Shown here: one piece after another, positions 56,420 through 64,000 of the stretch
Position numbering within the stretch: the stretch's first letter is position 1
Layout: every line of letters begins with the position of its first letter
DNA from: Pseudoduganella umbonata
GTDB taxonomy: Bacteria; Pseudomonadota; Gammaproteobacteria; Burkholderiales; Burkholderiaceae_D
Assembly (NCBI RefSeq): GCF_014192225.1
Contig: NZ_JACHXS010000005.1
Coordinates: forward strand, 62,001-126,000
DNA: 64,000 nt
Reading direction: 5' to 3'
Program-made: the position numbers and the translations under genes
Notes under the pieces: model-generated
Seen by the model: the letters and a program-made list of their open reading frames with translations, nothing else
What the model was told of the DNA's origin: nothing
Databases searched by the model: none

Positions 56420-58744
56420 TTAGCGGCGGCCCTTGGTCGTGGACTGAGCCGGCTTCGCCGCGGTCTTCGGCTTGACCTTGATGGTATCGAGGATCGACGG
56501 CCGCGCCTTGGTTTCCACCGTTTCACGCGCCGTCATCGAACCGGTCAGCGCATTCGGGCGGCCGCCGCGTGGCGCAGGGGCGCGGCCACCGGCGGGCTGA
56601 CCCGGCCGCGCACCGCGCTGTGCGCCCGGCGCCAGCGTCGGCATCGCACGCTTGCCTTCCGGGGCCGCCGTCATGTTTTCCTCGCCCGGCGTCCACGCCG
56701 GGATCAGGTGCTTCTCGCCATTGCCGATCAGGTCGCCGCGGCCCATCGCCTTCAGCGTCTCGCGCAGGATCGGCCAGTTGGCCGGATCGTAGTAGCGCAG
56801 GAACGCCTTGTGCGCCTTGCGCACCTTGGCCGTGCGCGGCGTTTCCACCACTTCCGAATCGCCGGTGACCTTCTTCAGCGGGTTCTTGCGGCTGTGGTAC
56901 ATCGTGGTCGCCATCGCCATCGGCGTGGGCATGAAGGTCTGCACCTGGTCGAGCCGGAAGTTGTTTTTCTTCAGCCACAGCGCCAGGTTCAGCATGTCTT
57001 CGTCCGACGTGCCCGGGTGGGCGGCGATGAAGTACGGGATCAGGTACTGCTTCTTGCCGGCCTCGATCGAAAACTTCTCGAACATCGCCTTGAACTCGTC
57101 ATAGGCGCCGATGCCCGGCTTCATCATCTTCGACAGCACATTGGTTTCCGTGTGCTCCGGCGCGATCTTCAGCAGGCCGCCCACGTGATGGGTGACGAGC
57201 TCCTTCACGTATTCGGGCGAGCGCACCGCGAGGTCGTAGCGCAGGCCGGAACTGATCAGGATCTTCTTCACGCCGGGAATCGCGCGCGCCTTGCGGTACA
57301 GCTGGATCAGCTTGCTGTGATCGGTGCCCAGGTTGGAGCAGATCGACGGGTACACGCACGACAGCCGGCGGCACGATTCCTCGATGGTCTTTTCCTTGCA
57401 GGCCAGCCGGTACATGTTCGCCGTGGGGCCGCCCAGGTCGGAAATGGTGCCCGTGAAGCCCTTGGTCTTGTCGCGGATGTGCTCGATCTCGCGCAGGATC
57501 GACGGTTCCGAGCGGCTCTGGATGATGCGGCCTTCGTGTTCCGTGATCGAGCAGAACGTGCAGCCGCCGAAGCAGCCGCGCATGATGTTCACCGAGAAGC
57601 GGATCATTTCCCACGCCGGGATGCGCGCGTTGCCATAGGCCGGGTGCGGCGCGCGCGCGTAGTTCATGTCGTACACGCCGTCCATCTCGTCCATCGCCAG
57701 CGGCAGCGGCGGCGGGTTGATCCACACGTCGCGGTCGCCGTGCTGCTGCACCATCGCGCGGGCATTGCCCGGGTTCGATTCCAGGTGGAACACGCGCGAG
57801 GCGTGCGCGTACATCACCGGGTCGGTGCTGACGGTGTCATAGGAAGGCAGCCGCACCACGGTGCGGTTGTGCTTTTCCTTCGCCATCGCCTGGCGTTCCT
57901 CACGCGTCATGATGCGGATCGGTTTTACGGTCGGTTCGGGCGCGGCGTTCTCGGTGGCGCAGGCTTCCTTGTCTTCCTTGGCCATCGCGTACGGATCGGG
58001 ATGCGCGTCGATACGGCCCGGCACGTCCACGCGGGTCGAGTTGTGCACGCCCCACTCTTCCGACGGCAGCCAGCCCTGCGGCACCAGGAAGGCGGTGCCG
58101 CGCAGGTCCTTGATGGCCTTGATGTCCTCGCCTTTTGCCATGCGGTGCGTCAGGTCCACCAGCGCGCGCTCGGCGTTACCGAAGATCAGCAGGTCGGCCT
58201 TCGAATCGATCAGCACCGACTTGCGCACCTTGTCCGACCAGTAATCGTAGTGGGCGATGCGGCGCAGCGATGCCTCGATGCTGCCGATGATCACCGGCGT
58301 GCCCGGGAACGCTTCGCGGGCGCGGTGCGCATACACGCTTACCGCGCGGTCGGGGCGCTTGTTCGGCTCGCCGTTCGGGGTGTACGCGTCGTCCGAACGG
58401 ATCTTGCGGTCCGACGTGTAGCGGTTGACCATCGAATCCATGTTGCCGGCCGTGATGCCGAAATACAGCCGCGGCTTGCCCAGCGCGCGGAAGGCATCGG
58501 CCGATTGCCAGTCCGGCTGGCTGATGATGCCGACGCGGAACCCCTGCGCTTCCAGCAGGCGGCCGACCAGCGCCATGCCGAAGCTGGGATGGTCGATATA
58601 GGCATCGCCCGTGACGAGGATGACGTCGCATTCGTCCCAGCCGAGCTTTTCCATTTCGGCGCGGGACATGGGCAGGAAAGGCGCGACAGGAGCGCGGGCA
58701 GACCGCTTGGGGACGGTCGCGAAGAGGTTCTGGGGGGCGTTCAT
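56420..58744 (-). CDS. YgiQ-family radical SAM protein
   Basis: About 774 residues from the ATG at 58744 ([20 protein letters not shown]). Radical SAM cluster motif [22 protein letters not shown] (Cys-x3-Cys-x2-Cys). The N-terminal DUF3552-like YgiQ domain includes [21 protein letters not shown] and [48 protein letters not shown] precedes a basic, Ala/Pro-rich tail. Conserved across proteobacteria; the reaction catalysed is not established. Single-gene unit. Confidence 0.93.
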   Translation of the reverse strand: MNAPQNLFATVPKRSARAPVAPFLPMSRAEMEKLGWDECDVILVTGDAYIDHPSFGMALVGRLLEAQGFRVGIISQPDWQSADAFRALGKPRLYFGITAGNMDSMVNRYTSDRKIRSDDAYTPNGEPNKRPDRAVSVYAHRAREAFPGTPVIIGSIEASLRRIAHYDYWSDKVRKSVLIDSKADLLIFGNAERALVDLTHRMAKGEDIKAIKDLRGTAFLVPQGWLPSEEWGVHNSTRVDVPGRIDAHPDPYAMAKEDKEACATENAAPEPTVKPIRIMTREERQAMAKEKHNRTVVRLPSYDTVSTDPVMYAHASRVFHLESNPGNARAMVQQHGDRDVWINPPPLPLAMDEMDGVYDMNYARAPHPAYGNARIPAWEMIRFSVNIMRGCFGGCTFCSITEHEGRIIQSRSEPSILREIEHIRDKTKGFTGTISDLGGPTANMYRLACKEKTIEESCRRLSCVYPSICSNLGTDHSKLIQLYRKARAIPGVKKILISSGLRYDLAVRSPEYVKELVTHHVGGLLKIAPEHTETNVLSKMMKPGIGAYDEFKAMFEKFSIEAGKKQYLIPYFIAAHPGTSDEDMLNLALWLKKNNFRLDQVQTFMPTPMAMATTMYHSRKNPLKKVTGDSEVVETPRTAKVRKAHKAFLRYYDPANWPILRETLKAMGRGDLIGNGEKHLIPAWTPGEENMTAAPEGKRAMPTLAPGAQRGARPGQPAGGRAPAPRGGRPNALTGSMTARETVETKARPSILDTIKVKPKTAAKPAQSTTKGRR

Positions 58745-58948
58745 AAGGCAGGATTGTACCAAAAAGCGTGCCGCGGCGCGCATCGCGCCACTTTTAAGTG
58801 GCGAAAAAGCTTTTATTATTCAATAACTTGTGTTGCAGGCAGCGGAAAGGTTGGAAAAGTATCCATGGCGCCATTGCAATGCGCGGGCAGCGGCCTATAA
58901 AGAATCAATAAGCGAATCCATAAGCTTACGATACAGTGAGGAGAGACC

Positions 58949-59461
58949 ATGCGACGCCGAATCTACTACGTGCTGCCCGACATCCCGTCCGCGCGCGCCA
59001 TGCTGGACGAACTCCTGCTGGCGCGCATCGAAGAGCGGCACATCCGCTTCCTGGCCCGCGAGGGCACCCTGCCGGACGATATGCCCGGCTGCAGTTTCAT
59101 GATGAAAACTGACCTGGTCCACGGCGCGCAGCTGGGCATGCTGATCGGCGGCATCGTCGGCTTCGTGGCCGGCTTCCTTCTCGTGCTGATGCCGCCGGAA
59201 GGGCTGACGATGCGTACGGCAACGATCCTGCTGATGGCCCTCGGCGGCGCGCTGTTCGGCGCCTGGGCTTCCGGCATGAACGGCAGCGCGATCCCGAACA
59301 AGAAGCTGGAACAGTTCGCGGACCGCGTGCAGCGGGGGCAGGTGCTGATGATCGTGGACGTGCCCGTGCGGCGCATGCGCGAGATCGAGGCGATGATCGC
59401 CGAGCGGCATCCCGACTTCAATTTCGGCGGCGAAGAGCCGCCCATGGTGGCGTTCCCGTAG
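58949..59461 (+). CDS. Small two-TM membrane protein (DUF1269-like)
   Basis: 170 residues with an alpha/beta N-terminal part (RRRIYYVLPDIPSARAMLDELLLARIEERHIRFLAREG), a Gly-rich hairpin of two membrane segments (about 66-88 MLIGGIVGFVAGFLLVLM and 95-113 LLMALGGALFGAWASG) and a second alpha/beta part (VLMIVDVPVRRMREIEAMI). This duplicated-fold arrangement is typical of small envelope proteins annotated DUF1269 or similar. GAGGAGAGA precedes the start. No function established. Confidence 0.75.
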   Translation: MRRRIYYVLPDIPSARAMLDELLLARIEERHIRFLAREGTLPDDMPGCSFMMKTDLVHGAQLGMLIGGIVGFVAGFLLVLMPPEGLTMRTATILLMALGGALFGAWASGMNGSAIPNKKLEQFADRVQRGQVLMIVDVPVRRMREIEAMIAERHPDFNFGGEEPPMVAFP

Positions 59462-59510
59462 TTCCCGGCAGCTTCCCCGCGGTGCTCCGCGGGGGCGCCG
59501 CAGTTCCTCG

Positions 59511-59795
59511 TCAAATTCCCATATTGCCCAGGATACGGGCCAGTTCGCGCAGCGTCGGCTCCAGGGCCGGATGCTTTGCCGCGAACTTCGCCGAAATTTC
59601 CTGGGTGCGCTCGGCCAGGCCGTAAGTCGTGGTGCCTTCCTCGCTGACCGCGCCGTCGTCCGCGCGCTGTTCCAGCACGCGCTCGATATCGCCGTCGAGC
59701 TGGCGCAGCAGGTCCTGCAACTCCTCATCCACCGGTGCCCCGCTTGCCAGCGCGGCGTGCACTTCGCGCAGCGATGCCTTCAGGTTGTTGTCCAT
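59511..59795 (-). CDS. DUF4404-family small protein
   Basis: 94 residues from the ATG at 59795, starting MDNNLKASLREVHAALASG with AGGAAGGAA upstream. Mostly helical (LLRQLDGDIERVLEQR, LEPTLRELARILGNMGI). Matches the DUF4404 family layout from memory. Function unknown; cytoplasmic. Tail-to-tail with the membrane-protein gene. Confidence 0.8.
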   Translation of the reverse strand: MDNNLKASLREVHAALASGAPVDEELQDLLRQLDGDIERVLEQRADDGAVSEEGTTTYGLAERTQEISAKFAAKHPALEPTLRELARILGNMGI

Positions 59796-59957
59796 GGCGT
59801 TCCTTCCTGAGTAACGATAACGCCACTTATACACCGAATCGGCCGCTTGCGGCCACGCTGCTCACGGCTGAGCAATACTTGCCGTTGCCGATGTCATCAA
59901 TGGGTAACTTCGGCTGCTTAATATGCGCCGTCTTTCACTTTCGGCAATTGCCCATCC

Positions 59958-61640
59958 ATGACCCAATCGAACGCACGTCGCAAGTTCATCCGCAATTTTT
60001 CCGTCGCCCTGTCCGCCATTCCGCTGGCCGCCTGCGGCGGCGACGATGACGCATCCTACGAGAGCATTACCTACGCCCACGGCGTGGCGAGCGGCGATCC
60101 GCTGGCCGACCGCGTGATCCTGTGGACGCGCATCTCGGCGCCTTCCGGCGCGGACGATCTCGACGTGGGCTGGAGCGTGGCGGAAGACAGCGACTTTGCG
60201 AAAGTCGTGGCGTCGGGCACCACGCGGACCGGTGCGGCGCGCGACTTCACGGTGAAGGTGGATGCGACGGGCCTGTCGGCCAACCGCCGCTACTACTATC
60301 GCTTCCGCTGCCAGGGTGTCGATTCGCCGGTAGGCCGCACGAAGACGCTGCCGACCGGCTCCGTCGCGCAGGCACGCTTCGCCGTGTTCAGCTGCTCGAA
60401 CTACCCGGCCGGCTACTTCAACGTGTATGGCGACGCGGCCAAGTTCGACGATATCGACGTAGGCCTGCACCTGGGCGACTATATCTACGAATACGCGGCC
60501 GGCGGCTACGCCTCGCAGAATGCCGCCGCGATGGGCCGCGTGTCGCAGCCGGCCACCGAGATCATCACGCTCACCGACTATCGCCGCCGCTACCAGCAAT
60601 ACCGTACCGACCCGGACCTGCAGGCCGTGCATGCCCGCATGCCGTTCATCACCGTGTGGGACGACCACGAGCTGACCAACGACACCTGGCGCGACGGCGC
60701 CGAGAACCACGATCCGGCCACCGAGGGTTTGTGGGCGGCACGCCGCCAGATGGCCATCCAGGCTTACCACGAATGGATGCCGATCCGCCAGCCCGAGGCG
60801 GCACGGCCGGACCGCATCTACCGCTCCTTCGACTTCGGCAACCTGCTGTCGCTGCACATGCTCGATACGCGCGTGATCGGGCGCGACAAGCAGCTGGCCT
60901 ATGCCGGCTACGTGGGCGCCGACCGCAGCTTCAACGCCGCGGCTTTTACGGCGGACGTGACGAATCCGGCGCGCCAGCTGATGGGCGCAGAGCAGACCAC
61001 GTGGCTGCAGGGCCAGATGGCGAAGTCCACCGCCACCTGGCAGATCCTCGGCCAGCAGGTGCTGATGGCGCGCATGCTGCTGCCGGCGCCGATGGTGCTG
61101 GGCACCGTCGGCTACGCGGCCTACTTCGCCATCGCCGCCAAGGTGCAGGCCGGCGTGGCGCTGAGCGAAACCGAGCAGCAGCAGCTGGCCGCCACGCCGG
61201 TGCCGTACAACCTCGACGCCTGGGACGGCTACCCGGCCGCGCGCGAGACGGTGCTGGCCATGGCGCGCACGCTGAACAAGAACCTGGTCGTGCTGGCCGG
61301 CGACACGCACAATGCCTGGGCCAGCGACCTGGCCGATGCCAGCGGACAGGCGGTCGGCGTGGAGTTCGGCGTGCCGTCGGTCACCTCGCCCGGCTTCGAG
61401 AGCTACTTCCCCACCTTCCCCGCGGCGACCGTGGCACGCGGCATGGAACAGCTGATCGGCCCGCTGCAATACGCGGAAACCGGCGCGCGCGGCTTCGTGG
61501 TGCTGACCGTCACGCCAACCGAAACCCGTGCCGAATACCGCTACGTGGACACGATCCGCTCGCAGACCTACACGGCATCGGTCGGCAAGGTGCTGCGCAT
61601 GCTGCCGGGAGCCGCCAACCGCAAGATCGTGGCGGGCTGA
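59958..61640 (+). CDS. phoD: PhoD-family alkaline phosphatase/phosphodiesterase
   Basis: 560 residues. The export signal contains a twin-arginine-like RRKFIRNFS followed by a hydrophobic stretch and LAAC, so it may be both Tat-exported and lipidated. The PhoD N-terminal domain starts [22 protein letters not shown]. The metallophosphatase core has [41 protein letters not shown] and [11 protein letters not shown], which supply the metal ligands. Releases phosphate from mono- and diesters in the periplasm. No Pho box was identified upstream. Confidence 0.92.
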   Translation: MTQSNARRKFIRNFSVALSAIPLAACGGDDDASYESITYAHGVASGDPLADRVILWTRISAPSGADDLDVGWSVAEDSDFAKVVASGTTRTGAARDFTVKVDATGLSANRRYYYRFRCQGVDSPVGRTKTLPTGSVAQARFAVFSCSNYPAGYFNVYGDAAKFDDIDVGLHLGDYIYEYAAGGYASQNAAAMGRVSQPATEIITLTDYRRRYQQYRTDPDLQAVHARMPFITVWDDHELTNDTWRDGAENHDPATEGLWAARRQMAIQAYHEWMPIRQPEAARPDRIYRSFDFGNLLSLHMLDTRVIGRDKQLAYAGYVGADRSFNAAAFTADVTNPARQLMGAEQTTWLQGQMAKSTATWQILGQQVLMARMLLPAPMVLGTVGYAAYFAIAAKVQAGVALSETEQQQLAATPVPYNLDAWDGYPAARETVLAMARTLNKNLVVLAGDTHNAWASDLADASGQAVGVEFGVPSVTSPGFESYFPTFPAATVARGMEQLIGPLQYAETGARGFVVLTVTPTETRAEYRYVDTIRSQTYTASVGKVLRMLPGAANRKIVAG

Positions 61641-61654
61641 CGCGCTTCGGAAGT

Positions 61655-61791
61655 GTTGCCAAAAATCGGGGACTGTCCCCATTTTCTGGAAACTTTTCCC
61701 AGAAATGAGAGGCTATCGACACGGTGTGCACTAGCGCGAAATCGGGCCGTCTCACTTTTGGGAATTGTTGCCAAAAAAAGGGGACTGTCCC
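61655..61791. repeat. Two REP-like GGGGACTGTCCCC elements
   Basis: Copy 1 at 61655-61680 (GTTGCCAAAAATCGGGGACTG then TCCCC) and copy 2 at 61767-61791 with the same lead GTTGCCAAAAA and core GGGGACTGTCCC. The core is a perfect 6+1+6 palindrome in copy 1. Located between convergent genes. Confidence 0.7.
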
Positions 61792-61830
61792 GGTGTTGTA
61801 AAGCGACCAGCGCGGCAGTTGTGGGGGCGA

Positions 61831-61860
61831 AAAAAAACCGCGCCGGGTGGCGCGGTTTTG
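61831..61860 (-). terminator. Terminator of the M3 peptidase gene
   Basis: On the minus strand AACCGCGCC-ACC-CGGCGCGGTT followed by a T-run, about 20 bases after the stop codon. Confidence 0.8.
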
Positions 61861-61875
61861 CGGGGGTGGAGCGGG

Positions 61876-63999
61876 TCAGTCGGTCAAGCCGCGCCGTTCC
61901 AGCAGCGGCTCGACTTTCGCGTCGCGCCCGCGGAATTCGCGGAACATCTGCATCGCATCCATCGTGCCGCCTTTCGACAGCAGCTTCTGGCGGAACCAGT
62001 CGCCGTTCTTGCGCGACAGGCCGCCGTTTTCCTTGAACCACAACACGCTTTCGGCATCGAGCTTCTCGGCCCACAGGTAGCCGTAGTAACCGGCCGAGTA
62101 GCCGCCGGCGAAGACGTGCGAGAAGTACGTGGTGCGATAGCGCGGCGGCACCGGCGCGAAGTCGACGCCGGCATCCTTCAGCGCCTGGGCTTCGAATGCC
62201 AGCACGTCGGTGGGGACCTGGCTGGCCGACAGCTGGTGCCATTTCTGGTCGAGGATCGCCGCGGCCAGGTACTCGGTGGTGCGGTGGCCTTCGTTGAACT
62301 TCTGCGCGGCCAGCACTTTGTCCAGCAGCTCTTTCGGCATCGGCGCGCCCGTCTGGTAGTGCTTCGCGTAGTTGTTCAGGATCTCCGGCCAGGTGGCCCA
62401 CATCTCGTTGACCTGCGACGGGAATTCGACGAAGTCGCGCGGCACGCGGGTGCCGGCAAAGCGCGGGTACTTCACATTCGAGAACATGCCGTGCAGCGCG
62501 TGACCGAATTCATGGAACGTAGTGCGCACTTCGTCGTACGTCAGCAGCGTGGGTTCGCCGTTCGCCGGCTTGGAGATGTTCAGGTGGTTGGCCACCACCG
62601 GCTGCGTGCCGAGCAGCTTGCTCTGGCCCACGTAGGCATTCATCCAGGCGCCGCCGCGCTTGTTGCCGCGCGCATAGAAATCGCCGATGAAGATGGACAG
62701 CTGCTTGCCGTCGGCATCGAACACGTCCCACACGCGCACGTCGGCCTGGTACACCGGCAAGTCCTTGCGCTCCTTGAACGTCAGCCCGAACACCTTGTTC
62801 GCTGCGAAGAACACGCCGTTTTCCAGCACGCTGTTCAGCTCGAAGTACGGCTTCAGTTCGTTCTGGTCGAATGCGTAACGCTCCTTGCTGACCTTGTCGG
62901 CGTAGAACTGCCAGTCGTGCGCCGCCAGCTGGAAGCCACCCTCGCCTTTACTCTTCTGTTCGGCGTCGATGACCTTCTGGATATCGGCCGCTTCACGGCG
63001 CGCGTTGCGCACCGCCGGCTGGGCGAATTCGGCCAGCAGCTGGTTCACGGCCGTGGTGTCCTTGGCCGTCTGGTCTTCCAGGTGATATGCCGCATGGCTG
63101 GCATAGCCCAGCAGCGCGGCGCGCTCGGCGCGCAGTTTCACCAGTTGCAGCACCAGTTCGCGGTTGTCGAACTCGCCGCCGCGGCTGCCGCGCGCCATCG
63201 ACGCGGCCAGCAGCCGCTCGCGCGTGGTGCGGTTCTTCAGCACCGACAGCGGCGCCTGGCCGGTGGTGTTGACGACCGGGATCGCGAACTTGCCTTCCTG
63301 GCCGCGTGCCTTCGCATCGGCCGCCGCCTTGGCGATCGCCGCGTCGGACATGCCGTCCAGCTCTTCCTTCGTGTCGACGACCAGCGCGGAAGCGTTCATC
63401 TCCTTCAGCACATTCTGCGCGAACGCCGTCTGCAATTCAGCCAGCTTCGCGTTGTAGGCCTTGAGCTTTTCCTTGTCGGCCGCCGACAGTTTCGCACCGG
63501 CGCGCACGTAGTCGGTGTGATAGCGCTCGAGCAGGTATTTCGATTCCGGGTCCAGCTTCAGCTTGTCGCGCTTGTCGTACAGGGCCTTGATGCGGGCGTA
63601 CATCTTCGGATTGAGCAGCATCGCATCGCTGTGCGCCGACAGCTTCGGCGCAAGGGTACGGTCCAGCGCCTGCAGCGTGTCGTTGGTGTTGGCGCCGTTC
63701 AGGCTGAAGAACACGGTCGATACGCGGTTCAGCAGGCGGCCCGAGCGTTCCATCGCCACGATCGTGTTTTCGAACGTGGGCGCGGCCTTGTTGCTGGCGA
63801 TTTTTTCGATCTCGGCGGCTTGCGCCTTCATGCCTTCGTCAAACGCCGGCGCGTAGTCGGCATCGCCGATCCTGTCGAACTGCGGATATTGCAGCGGCAG
63901 CGTGCTGGGCGCGGCGAACGGATTGGCGGCCGGCAGCGCGGCCTGGGCCTGGCCGGCGAAGGCCAGGCTGGCGAAGGCCAGGCTGACGGCGGAGGTCAT
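61876..63999 (-). CDS. M3-family zinc oligopeptidase, probably exported (start near window edge)
   Basis: 707 residues, related to peptidyl-dipeptidase Dcp/oligopeptidase A. The zinc motif HEFGHALHGMF is in TTFHEFGHALHGMF, with the third ligand region about 28 residues later (VEFPSQVNEMWATWPE). The N-terminus from the ATG at 63999 is hydrophobic (SLAFASLAFAGQAQA, a signal-peptide end), but the usual basic n-region is short. The true start may therefore lie beyond the window. It probably degrades peptides in the periplasm. Confidence 0.88.
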   Translation of the reverse strand: MTSAVSLAFASLAFAGQAQAALPAANPFAAPSTLPLQYPQFDRIGDADYAPAFDEGMKAQAAEIEKIASNKAAPTFENTIVAMERSGRLLNRVSTVFFSLNGANTNDTLQALDRTLAPKLSAHSDAMLLNPKMYARIKALYDKRDKLKLDPESKYLLERYHTDYVRAGAKLSAADKEKLKAYNAKLAELQTAFAQNVLKEMNASALVVDTKEELDGMSDAAIAKAAADAKARGQEGKFAIPVVNTTGQAPLSVLKNRTTRERLLAASMARGSRGGEFDNRELVLQLVKLRAERAALLGYASHAAYHLEDQTAKDTTAVNQLLAEFAQPAVRNARREAADIQKVIDAEQKSKGEGGFQLAAHDWQFYADKVSKERYAFDQNELKPYFELNSVLENGVFFAANKVFGLTFKERKDLPVYQADVRVWDVFDADGKQLSIFIGDFYARGNKRGGAWMNAYVGQSKLLGTQPVVANHLNISKPANGEPTLLTYDEVRTTFHEFGHALHGMFSNVKYPRFAGTRVPRDFVEFPSQVNEMWATWPEILNNYAKHYQTGAPMPKELLDKVLAAQKFNEGHRTTEYLAAAILDQKWHQLSASQVPTDVLAFEAQALKDAGVDFAPVPPRYRTTYFSHVFAGGYSAGYYGYLWAEKLDAESVLWFKENGGLSRKNGDWFRQKLLSKGGTMDAMQMFREFRGRDAKVEPLLERRGLTD

Positions 64000-64000
64000 C

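Noticed and set aside
53442..56423. 993-codon open frame opposite the GGDEF/EAL gene
   Set aside because: Antisense shadow; the coding strand carries unmistakable domain motifs.
58787..58804. CGCCACTT/AAGTGGCG palindrome upstream of the ygiQ start
   Set aside because: A perfect inverted repeat, but not followed by a usable T-run and not matching a known operator; a second copy was not found.
56324..58900. 858-codon open frame opposite the YgiQ gene
   Set aside because: Arg/His-rich shadow of a secure radical SAM gene.
59862..61682. 606-codon open frame opposite phoD
   Set aside because: Shadow with no recognisable motif; the phoD strand holds the metal-ligand motifs.

Overview
The window reads as a chromosome of a GC-rich betaproteobacterium of the Oxalobacteraceae (Massilia/Duganella type). 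The inference rests on the betaproteobacterial core genes (ssb, uvrA, rdgC, GTP-type pckG, ahpCF, a Burkholderiales-type porin), high-GC codon use, and intergenic 'GGGGACTGTCCCC' and 'ACCGGTGACAGACACCGG' repeat families that I associate with this group. No taxonomic marker such as 16S rRNA is present, so genus is an inference.

Region 1 (1-4.4 kb) is a heavy-metal resistance locus. czcCBA runs leftward (czcA is cut by the window edge). A MerR-family regulator diverges from it and is followed by a cation-diffusion-facilitator-like transporter with two N-terminal HMA-like domains. Near-identical inverted repeats lie inside 19-bp-spaced promoters in front of both czcC and the transporter, so one MerR regulator probably controls both efflux systems.

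Region 2 (4.4-21.4 kb) is an accessory island of mixed base composition. It holds a KfrA-like remnant, a broken IS66/IS256 mosaic, a Gabija-type anti-phage pair (OLD-family ATPase/TOPRIM nuclease plus UvrD-like helicase), long gene-poor stretches, several small unknown genes, a HAD protein and an XRE regulator. It ends in four overlapping genes, three tyrosine recombinases plus a small HTH/coiled-coil protein. These resemble Tn554 tnpABC or the gamma-mobile-trio (GMT) module and sit directly beside the 3' end of ssb. They are the best candidates for the machinery that mobilised the island.

Region 3 (21.4-45.5 kb) is core chromosome: ssb, uvrA with a consensus LexA box, a TetR regulator with two matching operators and a 36-residue membrane peptide, a ZIP metal permease, an ankyrin protein, pckG, a hydroxyacid dehydrogenase, a single-domain asparaginase-like protein, rdgC, dinB with its own LexA box, a porin, a chemoreceptor, an MFS transporter, three tRNAs, a cNMP-binding protein coupled to an AI-2E-family permease, and ahpF/ahpC.

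Region 4 (45.6-53.4 kb) is a type VI secretion cargo locus: VgrG, an unrecognised 470-residue effector with a hydrophobic Ala/Gly-rich C-terminus, and three paralogous polytopic membrane proteins that are probable immunity proteins. Between them lie fragments of other effector C-termini, a truncated immunity start and a VgrG fragment. This is a record of repeated cassette exchange and, in my reading, the most novel part of the window.

Region 5 (53.4-64 kb) returns to core-like content: an NMT1-PAS-GGDEF-EAL signalling protein, a YgiQ-type radical SAM protein, two small conserved proteins, a PhoD-family phosphatase and an M3-family oligopeptidase that runs to the window edge.
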